Part shown: positions 1 to 7,468 of the stretch, piece after piece
How positions within the stretch are numbered: the stretch's first letter is position 1
Layout: every line of letters begins with the position of its first letter
Source: an uncultured Prevotellaceae bacterium
GTDB lineage: Bacteria; Bacteroidota; Bacteroidia; Bacteroidales; Bacteroidaceae
Direction of reading: 5' to 3'
DNA length: 64,000 nucleotides
NCBI GenBank assembly: GCA_900317305.1
Contig: ONGG01000002.1
Location: 142,773 to 206,772, forward strand
Program-made: the position numbers and the translations under genes
Notes under the pieces: generated by a model
What the model was told of the DNA's origin: nothing
The model's database searches: none
Seen by the model: only the letters and a program-made list of their open reading frames with translations

Positions 1-204
1 GAGGGTGAAATTGCCGTCAAGGTCGGTCACGGTTCCGTTGCTCGTTCCTTTTTGCATCACGGTGGCACCGATGACGGTCTCGCCTGTCTGGTCGGTCACC
101 ACACCTTGTACCTTGATGTCTTGTGCCAGCAAACTGAAAGGCATCAGCATCGCTAAGAGTACAAGTGCAAAGCTCTTTCTAAGAAGTTGGTTAGTTCTGC
201 TCAT
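1..204 (-). CDS. SusC/RagA-family TonB-dependent receptor, N-terminal end only
   Basis: The first 68 codons run off the left edge. The reading frame begins at the complement of 202-204 and gives a basic start (MSRTNQLLRKS), a hydrophobic signal segment ending in LLAQ, then the start of a carboxypeptidase-regulatory-like domain (IKVQGVVTDQTGETVIGATV, then GTVTDLDGNFTL). That G-x-V-x-D...G-A-T-V...T-D-x-D-G-N-F pattern is typical of SusC/RagA outer membrane receptors, which import glycans with a SusD partner. The partner and the beta-barrel lie outside the window, so the substrate cannot be inferred. It is divergent from the DUF6377 regulator at 431. Confidence 0.85.
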   Translation of the reverse strand, partial: MSRTNQLLRKSFALVLLAMLMPFSLLAQDIKVQGVVTDQTGETVIGATVMQKGTSNGTVTDLDGNFTL

Positions 205-382
205 ACAATAAGAAAAATGTTAATGATTGGGTTGAGTTTGGTTTTCTGTTGCAAAGAAACACATAAAAATAGTATGATGCGTATCATGGTAAAGGAATGG
301 TAAATCAAGGGAAAAAACGTAATTGTCTATACATTTATAAATCAGATGGTTATGAAAAGAATTAAAAAAGCTTTGGTAAATA

Positions 383-413
383 TTGCCAATTTTGATTTTT
401 ATCATTATTTTTG
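383..413 (+). promoter_or_regulatory. Promoter of the DUF6377 gene
   Basis: A TAnnTTTG box (TATTTTTG, 406-413) has a TTG at 383-385, about 20 bp upstream, matching Bacteroidetes -33/-7 spacing. It ends 18 bp before the ATG at 431. An upstream in-frame ATG at 383 would lie inside this promoter, which supports 431 as the real start. Confidence 0.55.
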
Positions 414-430
414 CGGGAAAATGGTCAATC

Positions 431-2101
431 ATGCGTATCTACACCCTCATCATCATCTTTTTGCTTTTTGTGGGCAATGCAGTAGCCGACAATCAGAAAC
501 TGCTCGACAGCCTCGACACGGTTATTGCACATAGGGCTCAGTTTGTGGCCGAGAAGGAAAACCGAATCGTTTCGCTTAAACGAAGGCTTAATAGTGGGAT
601 GAGAGGCGAGACGGCCCTGCAAATCCTTAACGACCTCTATGAGGAGTATCACGTGTTTCAGTTCGACTCGGCCATGGCCTATGCCGACAAGGGACTTTCT
701 CTTGCCCGGCAGAAACACAACGATTATTATACCACCCTGTTCGCTATCAATCGCTCCGAGATACTGGCCATTGGCGGCCTTTATACCGAGGCTATAGAGA
801 ACCTGGGCACACTCGGAGGAGAACCGGCCGACAGTACGTTGCGCTTCAAATACCTGCTTACATGCTTTACCATTTATTCGTATTGGTCGGACTATTGCCA
901 TGACAAGCACTATGCTCCCCTCTACCGGTCGAGAGCAGACGATTTCCTGAGACAGGCGATGGCCTATGCCGATGTCACCGACCCGCTCTATGAATTCTAT
1001 CAGGGAGAGGTGAATGTCTACGTGAACCATGACAACAAGCAGGCGAGACAGCATTACCTGAAAGCGCTGCAACATATCGAAGAGAATTCCCGTGCTTATT
1101 CCATGACATCGTTTGCCCTGGCGGGCAATTACCATTTAGCAGGTGAAAAAGAAAAATACATGGAGCATGTCATCAAGGCAGCTTTGGGTGACTTGAGGAG
1201 TTGCACGATGGAGAACATGGCCCTGCAAGACCTGGCAGTGTTTCTATTCGAAGAAGATGAGAGGCAGATAGAGCGGGCAGAGCGATATATCAACCAGTCG
1301 ATGGAGGATGCCAAGTTCTACAACGACCGCTTGCGCATTCTCGAGATCTCACGCATCATGCCACAAATCATGAAAGCCTATCAGTCAACAATGAAGGGGC
1401 AAAACGCGAAACTCCGCTATTCCATCATTTTCATCTCACTGCTGGTCTTGGGCCTTTTGCTCGGGGCATATTACATCCATCGGCAAAACCGTAAGCTTTC
1501 TTCAAGAAGGAAAGAGCTGGCTAACAGCAACCTTCAACTGTCGGAACTCAATCAACAGTTGTCAGGCAGTTACCGGCAACAGGCAGAGCTCAACAGTCAA
1601 CTGCAGATTCTCAACCAACGACTTGTCGACACCAACAAGCGTCGTGAAAGTCTCGCCTCTATTTTTATTGATTTGTGCGCGAAATACATCGACAAGATGG
1701 GTAAATACCAGACACTGGTGAAACGCAAGATCAAGGCCAACCAAGCTCAGGAACTCTTGCAGAACATTTCGTCGACACGCATTTCCGAAGAAGATGCCTC
1801 TACGTTTCTCCATCGTTTCGACAAGGCTTTTCTGGAATTGTATCCCACATTCGTCGGGGAGTTCAACGCACTGCTGAGGCCAGAGGAGCGCATCATACAG
1901 AAGTCCTCGCATGCACTCACCACGGAGCTGCGCACATTCGCGCTGATACGCTTGGGCGTGAAAAATACTGCCGACATCGCCGGACTGCTGTTCCTCTCCA
2001 ACCAAACCATCTACAACTGCCGCTCTGTCACCAAGAGCAAGGCCATCAACAAAGACTCCTTCGACGATGACGTGATGCGTCTTTGTACGGTGATCAGCTG
2101 A
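431..2101 (+). CDS. DUF6377 membrane-bound regulator
   Basis: Predicted membrane protein of 556 residues, with start chosen at 431 because it begins a good signal peptide (MRIYTLIIIFLLFVGNAVA). The periplasmic half is alpha-helical and TPR-like, with repeated LxxAxxYxD-type helices. A single membrane helix (YSIIFISLLVLGLLLGAYY) lies near residue 335, followed by a coiled coil rich in Q, N and L. The cytoplasmic end (LGVKNTADIAGLLFLSNQTI) looks like a LuxR-type helix-turn-helix. This layout is that of the DUF6377 family, common in Bacteroidales beside polysaccharide loci and presumed to sense in the periplasm and regulate transcription. It is divergent from the SusC gene at the left edge, a plausible target. 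Confidence 0.75.
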   Translation: MRIYTLIIIFLLFVGNAVADNQKLLDSLDTVIAHRAQFVAEKENRIVSLKRRLNSGMRGETALQILNDLYEEYHVFQFDSAMAYADKGLSLARQKHNDYYTTLFAINRSEILAIGGLYTEAIENLGTLGGEPADSTLRFKYLLTCFTIYSYWSDYCHDKHYAPLYRSRADDFLRQAMAYADVTDPLYEFYQGEVNVYVNHDNKQARQHYLKALQHIEENSRAYSMTSFALAGNYHLAGEKEKYMEHVIKAALGDLRSCTMENMALQDLAVFLFEEDERQIERAERYINQSMEDAKFYNDRLRILEISRIMPQIMKAYQSTMKGQNAKLRYSIIFISLLVLGLLLGAYYIHRQNRKLSSRRKELANSNLQLSELNQQLSGSYRQQAELNSQLQILNQRLVDTNKRRESLASIFIDLCAKYIDKMGKYQTLVKRKIKANQAQELLQNISSTRISEEDASTFLHRFDKAFLELYPTFVGEFNALLRPEERIIQKSSHALTTELRTFALIRLGVKNTADIAGLLFLSNQTIYNCRSVTKSKAINKDSFDDDVMRLCTVIS

Positions 2102-2265
2102 TGGTCTCCTACGGATACAAGTTCTTGTCGTCCAACTCCTGCATATATCGTATGGCCCTGTTACATTTGGGTGAAGTATTAAATGATGTTAAATTGGTAG
2201 GTGTTTTGATAACTTGACTTGTATTGTAATAGAATAGAAACGATTGTCTTTTATACAAGGATTTC

Positions 2266-4179
2266 ATGAGAACCTGGTTTGTCACTATATTTCTAGCCTT
2301 TTTGGTCTGTGCTTCCGAGGCGCAGAACATCTCGCGCCAATATGATGGCATTTCCATATCGCAGGCGCTTACCGACATCGCTAAGGCTTCTGCTGACTAT
2401 AAAATCAATTTTATCTACAATGAGTTGGATGAGTTTCCCGTCATTTGCCATTTCCAAAATCTTAGCATTGTTGAGGCCATCATGCGGGTGGTTGGGCAGT
2501 ATCCCGTCAAGATTTCCATTCGCGACCGTCACATCTTTGTGGAATGTGCGGAGAAACGGCAGACCAAAGTAAGGGGAAAAATCGTGGGACTCAAGTCGGC
2601 ACCAGTTGCTTTTGCCAACATCACCATTTTTGATGCCAATACGAATGAGGCCATCTGTTCTGGTGTCAGTAATGAGGCTGGCGATTTCTCCATTCCCTGC
2701 GACTCTATGCGCATACGTATCAGAATCAGTTGTGTGGGTTACAAAACGCTCACCAAAACATGCTTTGCAGGTGGTCTGGGAACCATCCAGTTGCATTTCT
2801 CTACACGGGAATTGCAAAACATTGAGGTGACATCTGTCAATGCTCGAAACCGGCAAAAAGAAAACAAGCGCTACAAAAAACATGCTGCGGAAATCAGAAG
2901 GCAAATCTGGAGTTCCAACGACTCAGTTTTTCTTCAAACCACCATTGATGACAGCCTACGTCGCTATTCTTCCGTGACATTGGCCGAGTCGTTCTCCTCA
3001 ACATATGACCGCCGCCATAGTTGGAGCCCATTCCGTTTCTTCTACGATATTTTTGCAGGGAGTGACAGCCCAGGCAACACCTACCTCACCACTTCCAAGC
3101 ATGTGGTGCATAGGAGAATAGTTCTGAACGACTTGGCTGCCGTGCAAAGATACGCACAGCTCGACTATCCAAGGGGCAAAATTTTGGAGAATAGCCGGAA
3201 CTTTGATGTAGTGATGGGGGTGAGGGTCATCCATCCGGACGGTAGCGTCTGCGAAATCGACACAGACCCCTATACACAACCTCTTGACGCGCGCGATGAG
3301 AAGCGCCCTGAAAAGATTTATATCCCTGGTCTGGCACAGGGTGATATCATCGACTTCTTCACGTGGACTGCTCATAAGACATCCTCTTGCCATCCAGAAC
3401 CCATGTTTGTCAAGTTCGACAATGAGTTTCCCGTTCTGTCATCAAAGGTTAATCTTGCTGTCGACAAAAAACTGTCCATACAGTACCGCTTCCTGGGAAA
3501 TGTTCCTAAATTGTCGATGCGTAATGACAAGAAAGGCTTCGTCTGCCTGTCAGGCACGAAGGATAAGGAGGCATTGACCATGAGGGATACCATCCCTAAA
3601 TTCATGTTTTACGTTCGCGACCCACAACTGCGTGTCAATGCTCCACAAAATACGCTCCACCGAGGCGTCCTTGAGAATCCGTCAATCGACGATGTGCTCA
3701 ACACGACAGGTCGTATCTACCACAAGATATGCTCAAAGGAAGAGTCGCGGAAGTGGGCTACAGCCTATTGGAGCAAGGCCGATACGACTATCATCGGCCT
3801 CAAGGTCGACAACCTATGCCAAATGTACCCCTCACGCGCCTCATTGCGACAGCATCTCTATGAGATGGTGTTGTGCGATCCTTCCCATTCCGACTATTCC
3901 CGGTTGTCCAAGGCCAGTCTCATGGGCTTTAATAAGGAATACATGGAGAAACTGGCCTATGTGTTTGAGCGGGCGAAGGTTCCCTACCACATCGCCATGT
4001 CGACGCGGCCCGACCGGGAGGAGATTTCCGAGTTGATGGACGAGGAAAACATCGTGTGGGTGGTTGTTGGGGAAGATGGCAAATGTTTCATCCCTTTCCA
4101 GGAGGAAGGGGTGGTCGAAACTATGGTTGGCAGGAGAGCAGCCACGACAGACTATGGCAAAATATTCACCATACAATAA
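2266..4179 (+). CDS. Secreted STN / carboxypeptidase-regulatory / DUF3857 protein
   Basis: Secreted or outer-membrane-facing protein of 637 residues, first gene of the sigma-factor operon. After a signal peptide (ending ASEAQ) comes an STN-like domain (about 20-95; GISISQALTDIAKASADYKI), the domain by which FecA-type receptors signal to anti-sigma factors. A carboxypeptidase-regulatory-like domain follows (about 100-190), then a DUF3857 region from about 280 (motif VIHPDGSVCEID). The C-terminal part resembles a transglutaminase core, but where the family normally has its Cys the sequence reads GFNKEYMEKLAYVFERAKVP, so it is probably not catalytic. In effect a TonB-receptor N-terminus is joined to a transglutaminase-like body instead of a barrel. 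The next gene starts 3 bp later. The role is inference; the domain calls rest on motif reading. Confidence 0.7.
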   Translation: MRTWFVTIFLAFLVCASEAQNISRQYDGISISQALTDIAKASADYKINFIYNELDEFPVICHFQNLSIVEAIMRVVGQYPVKISIRDRHIFVECAEKRQTKVRGKIVGLKSAPVAFANITIFDANTNEAICSGVSNEAGDFSIPCDSMRIRIRISCVGYKTLTKTCFAGGLGTIQLHFSTRELQNIEVTSVNARNRQKENKRYKKHAAEIRRQIWSSNDSVFLQTTIDDSLRRYSSVTLAESFSSTYDRRHSWSPFRFFYDIFAGSDSPGNTYLTTSKHVVHRRIVLNDLAAVQRYAQLDYPRGKILENSRNFDVVMGVRVIHPDGSVCEIDTDPYTQPLDARDEKRPEKIYIPGLAQGDIIDFFTWTAHKTSSCHPEPMFVKFDNEFPVLSSKVNLAVDKKLSIQYRFLGNVPKLSMRNDKKGFVCLSGTKDKEALTMRDTIPKFMFYVRDPQLRVNAPQNTLHRGVLENPSIDDVLNTTGRIYHKICSKEESRKWATAYWSKADTTIIGLKVDNLCQMYPSRASLRQHLYEMVLCDPSHSDYSRLSKASLMGFNKEYMEKLAYVFERAKVPYHIAMSTRPDREEISELMDEENIVWVVVGEDGKCFIPFQEEGVVETMVGRRAATTDYGKIFTIQ

Positions 4180-4182
4180 AAT

Positions 4183-4788
4183 ATGATCAACAAATTACTA
4201 TTACTCACAGGTTTGCTGGCAGTGGCTCTGTCAGTACAGGCACAAGAGAATTCGGGAGATGTCAGCTATTCCGAAACCAAAAGTTCAAAAACTGCTTTTC
4301 ATACGTTGACGTTCGATGTGGGACCAGCATGGATTACCTCCAAGATGTACACACCGTCTGGTAAGTACACCTGGCGTACAGGATTGGAGCTGGGTGCCGA
4401 GTATTCCTGCGTCTTCTCAAAGGGATATGGTTTCGGCATCACCTATTTGCGCAACCATACCAACTATCCGGACGCAAATGTCGATCTTAACTATATTGGC
4501 CCGTCTTTCGTCTATGCAGGCAATTTCTCGGAGAAATGGAGAGCTATGGCCGAGATAGGATTGGGCTATGGCAATATCAATGATGGCTCTGGCTGGCAAT
4601 CCGGATTCGGTACCAAATATACGGCAGGTGTGGAATATATGTTGTCGGATAAGCTCGGTGTCTGCGTGAAACTGAGAAATATGGCGGTGTATTTCGGTAA
4701 ACAAGATAGTGATTATCCTGGCGATGATGACGACCTGAACGGAATTTCCCGCTTGGCCCTGCAGTTGGGGCTTTGTATACACCTTTAA
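4183..4788 (+). CDS. Outer membrane beta-barrel protein (unknown function)
   Basis: Protein of 201 residues with a clean signal peptide (MINKLLLLTGLLAVALSVQAQ). The mature part alternates polar and hydrophobic residues with many aromatics and ends in LQLGLCIHL, the usual look of small Bacteroidetes outer membrane barrels. It sits 3 bp after the STN/DUF3857 gene and 9 bp before the next gene, so it is almost certainly co-transcribed with the sigma factor. I cannot assign a ligand or a named family. Confidence 0.65.
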   Translation: MINKLLLLTGLLAVALSVQAQENSGDVSYSETKSSKTAFHTLTFDVGPAWITSKMYTPSGKYTWRTGLELGAEYSCVFSKGYGFGITYLRNHTNYPDANVDLNYIGPSFVYAGNFSEKWRAMAEIGLGYGNINDGSGWQSGFGTKYTAGVEYMLSDKLGVCVKLRNMAVYFGKQDSDYPGDDDDLNGISRLALQLGLCIHL

Positions 4789-4797
4789 CCGCATGCC

Positions 4798-5412
4798 ATG
4801 AAACCTATTTTCATCATCTGTTTGTTGTTCGCATCATCGTTGCTGTCAGTAGCCCAGGGTAGGTTCTGCAAAAGCTATGAGGATTACCAGGCGGATAGTT
4901 GGGTAGAACTGCCTTCCTTGAAGACCACGCACCGTGGATTTGGCCTCACTACGGGCGACAAGGCTATGGACAAGCAACTGAAAAGAGAGGCGTTGGTCAT
5001 TCAGCGGAGCGACACGATGTATGTCAACCTTCGTCTTGTCTGGTGCGAGAAGATACGCTTTGGCAATGGTCTTGCCGATGCCTATCCCCTTGTCGGAAAG
5101 AAAATACTGTTTGTCACCCGTCGCGTCGACCGTAAGTCATCCCACCGGCTAATGGTCTCGTACATGGCCTTCGGTCTCGTCGGTGAACTGATAACTACCT
5201 CGAAGGTGAAGAAGCGGGCATGCTATATACTGGATTCTCCTCGTAATGGCAAGTACACAGATGTGATGCTTTTGGGTGACGATGAGATGAGGAAACTCCT
5301 TGCTGATGACAAGGTCTTGCTTGATCGATATTTCATGGTGAAAGATCGGATGGAGCGAGAGACGGCTTCCAATATACTGCCTCTGTTGAGAGAAAAGGGA
5401 CTGGTCAAATAA
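4798..5412 (+). CDS. Secreted protein of unknown function in the sigma-factor operon
   Basis: Protein of 204 residues with a signal peptide (MKPIFIICLLFASSLLSVAQG). I recognise no domain. The mature chain is mixed alpha/beta and basic, with stretches such as GKKILFVTRRVDRKSSHRLM and a helical C-terminus; no membrane helix or lipobox is seen. Its position between a barrel gene and the ECF sigma gene (5 bp gap) suggests a part in the envelope-sensing function of this operon rather than an independent role. Confidence 0.6.
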   Translation: MKPIFIICLLFASSLLSVAQGRFCKSYEDYQADSWVELPSLKTTHRGFGLTTGDKAMDKQLKREALVIQRSDTMYVNLRLVWCEKIRFGNGLADAYPLVGKKILFVTRRVDRKSSHRLMVSYMAFGLVGELITTSKVKKRACYILDSPRNGKYTDVMLLGDDEMRKLLADDKVLLDRYFMVKDRMERETASNILPLLREKGLVK

Positions 5413-5417
5413 CGGTT

Positions 5418-5900
5418 ATGGACGATCGCGAACTTGCTTCCATGTACGATAAACATTACGCTGTGATGTTGAGTCTGGCCAAATCGTTGCTTGGCGACGA
5501 GGAGGAGAGTCGCGATGTGGTGGAGGAGGTCTTCGCCACGATTGTCCACAATGACACGACAATTCTCCCCGCTACGGAGAAACCTTATCTCCTGAGATGT
5601 GTAAGGAACCGATGTGTCAATATCATCAATAGGATGAGCACCCGCCAACGACTCTCAAAATTGGTTACCTTGGGTACGCTGGACGACATAAAAGACGAGG
5701 ATAGCGAGAATGTCGAAAGACTGAGGCTGTTCATGTCACAATGGTTGAGCAAGCGTGCTATGACGATTCTCTATATGCGCTTCGCAGATGGCATGAAATA
5801 TCATGAGATAGCAGAAGCACTCCACATCAGCGAATCTGCCGTATATAAATCTCTCTCACAGTCATTAATGACAATACGTCAACATTTCAAAGTAATATAG
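5418..5900 (+). CDS. ECF-type RNA polymerase sigma factor
   Basis: Sigma-70 family protein of 160 residues. Region 2 is seen near the N-terminus (MYDKHYAVMLSLAKSLLGDEEESRDVVEEVFATI), with region 2.4-like PYLLRCVRNRCVNII. Region 4 lies at the C-terminus (ILYMRFADGMKYHEIAEALHISESAVYKSLSQSL) and contains the helix-turn-helix. It would redirect RNA polymerase when released from its anti-sigma factor, most likely the DUF4974 protein that starts 11 bp downstream. In this phylum such pairs usually sit next to a TonB-dependent receptor; here the partners are the STN/DUF3857 protein and two barrels. Confidence 0.9.
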   Translation: MDDRELASMYDKHYAVMLSLAKSLLGDEEESRDVVEEVFATIVHNDTTILPATEKPYLLRCVRNRCVNIINRMSTRQRLSKLVTLGTLDDIKDEDSENVERLRLFMSQWLSKRAMTILYMRFADGMKYHEIAEALHISESAVYKSLSQSLMTIRQHFKVI

Positions 5901-5911
5901 CCTTGATTTCC

Positions 5912-6490
5912 ATGAGTGATGAAAAAGTGAGAACCTTGCTTGAGTTGCTTGATAATGTGGAGCAATACACAGATGTGGAGCTTGCACATATCTTTGCAGA
6001 TAAAGATATGAGAGATGGGTATGAGACCCTCGTGATGGTGAGACAAGCCTGTCAGAATATGGAAAGACCCCAAATGAGACTAAAACAGCAATCTTCCGTA
6101 TGGCTTATGGTTACTCCCTTCCTCTTCCTGCTTGTTGTGGCTGTCCTTGGCTATGCCGCTTATTATGTGGCAGGCCTTTCAAGTGGGGAGCCCTCTGCTC
6201 CCGTCACAGATACTGCCGTCATGTCGGTTCCTAAGGGAGAAATACCCGATAAGGAGCAGGCCATGCAAGAAAAGGTCGTTTTCGAGAACCAGACTTTGAA
6301 GGAGATTCTTGACAAACTGTCTGTCTACTATCATGTTGGTGTGAGATATGAGGAGGAAAGTCTGATGGACTTGCGCCTCTATTTCAATTGGAATCCCTCA
6401 GAGGATATCGGCAATGTGCTCATTATTTTATCCAATTTCGACCATATCAACTTGAATCTTGAAGATGATACCATCGTTGTTAGCAAGTAG
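5912..6490 (+). CDS. Minimal anti-sigma-like DUF4974 protein
   Basis: Protein of 192 residues. I start it at the ATG at 5912; a TTG at 5903 is in frame but would leave only 2 bp after the sigma gene. It has a short cytoplasmic helical N-terminus (about 1-60), one membrane helix (WLMVTPFLFLLVVAVLGYAAYYV) and a periplasmic DUF4974 domain (about 125-192; VVFENQTLKEILDKLSVYYH). DUF4974 normally forms the C-terminus of FecR-family anti-sigma factors of about 300-350 residues. The central FecR domain is absent here, so this is a shortened form. Likely role: hold the sigma factor at the membrane and read a periplasmic partner, perhaps the STN domain encoded upstream. Confidence 0.75.
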   Translation: MSDEKVRTLLELLDNVEQYTDVELAHIFADKDMRDGYETLVMVRQACQNMERPQMRLKQQSSVWLMVTPFLFLLVVAVLGYAAYYVAGLSSGEPSAPVTDTAVMSVPKGEIPDKEQAMQEKVVFENQTLKEILDKLSVYYHVGVRYEEESLMDLRLYFNWNPSEDIGNVLIILSNFDHINLNLEDDTIVVSK

Positions 6491-6581
6491 GTTTACATAT
6501 CAATTTGCTTGGTGAAACAATTTTATTCTTAAACTTTGTGGTACCATGCCATTTACATTATGCAAACAGACTAATAGCTTT

Positions 6582-7355
6582 ATGAGAAAAATGACATTTA
6601 TTGTGGTGGCTTCTCTTATCACCACATTTAGTGCTTGGGCGCAACAGCCGGCGGGCACTTTTGCTGTCACACCAAAAGTGGGATTCTCCCTCAGTGATTT
6701 TTCGGGCAAGATGGCCTTGGCCATTGGATATGCAATAGACCGTTCCACACCAATATCAGAACCTCAAATGGTGGAGAATAATCACACACCTCTCGTTGGA
6801 GCAGTTGGCTTCAATGACAGAAAGAGCAAGATGGGACCCTTTGTCGGATTAGAGGTGCAATACCAGATAACTCCTGTTTTCGGTATCTCTCTTGGAACCT
6901 TTTATACCCAGCAAGGGGCTAAATACAAGACGAAAGGGTTCGAAGTAAACGGCACCGATGGTGTGATGTTGAGAATCAACGACGACATCAATGTCAATCT
7001 TCATGGCATCTCCATACCGTTGCTTGCCAATGCATATATTTGGAAAGGACTTTCCTTGAAAGCGGGTATCCAACCCGAGTTCTTCCTCAGCAAAAAGGTA
7101 GATGCCGACGTTACGCTCTCCTATGATGGAACGACCATTCATGCTTATCCCAACTTCAATGACGACTTCAAGTCTTTTGCCTTGTCCATTCCTGTGGGTA
7201 TCGCTTACGAGTACAGGAATTTTGTTGCCGACCTCAGGTATAGTTTTGGCGTGACAGATGTGAATGACGTAAAGGATATAGGTAAGAACAGCTTCTCCGA
7301 TACCGCGCATAATAGAGTCTTGAGCTTCACCCTTGGATACCAGTTCCTGTGGTGA
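6582..7355 (+). CDS. Porin-like outer membrane beta-barrel protein (PorT-like)
   Basis: Protein of 257 residues, started at 6582 where a signal peptide begins (MRKMTFIVVASLITTFSAWAQ); an upstream in-frame ATG at 6546 adds no recognisable sequence. The mature chain reads as a small barrel: TPKVGFSLSDFSGK, GPFVGLEVQYQITPVFGISLG and a terminal strand VLSFTLGYQFLW ending in an aromatic residue as barrel proteins do. It follows the anti-sigma gene by about 90 bp in the same direction, so it may belong to the same operon or be a target of its sigma factor. Confidence 0.7.
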   Translation: MRKMTFIVVASLITTFSAWAQQPAGTFAVTPKVGFSLSDFSGKMALAIGYAIDRSTPISEPQMVENNHTPLVGAVGFNDRKSKMGPFVGLEVQYQITPVFGISLGTFYTQQGAKYKTKGFEVNGTDGVMLRINDDINVNLHGISIPLLANAYIWKGLSLKAGIQPEFFLSKKVDADVTLSYDGTTIHAYPNFNDDFKSFALSIPVGIAYEYRNFVADLRYSFGVTDVNDVKDIGKNSFSDTAHNRVLSFTLGYQFLW

Positions 7356-7437
7356 GTTCTGGCACATGCCGCATGGCCATGTTACATTTGCGATATTATC
7401 AGATACAACCCCGATGATGGGTTTCGGCATTTCTTCG

Positions 7438-7445
7438 TATTTTTG
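7438..7445 (+). promoter_or_regulatory. -7 promoter box for the CE1 esterase
   Basis: TATTTTTG matches TAnnTTTG and ends 23 bp before the ATG at 7469. No clear -33 element is visible at the usual spacing. Confidence 0.5.
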
Positions 7446-7468
7446 CAGGCAACTAATATCAACTATTT

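Noticed and set aside
425-1135. Long open frame on the minus strand inside the DUF6377 gene
   Set aside because: It is a frame shadow of the real gene on the plus strand; no family pattern, no promoter, no neighbours.
3880-4179. Active transglutaminase in the STN/DUF3857 protein
   Set aside because: No Cys is seen at the place where the transglutaminase core needs it, and no convincing His-Asp pair follows.
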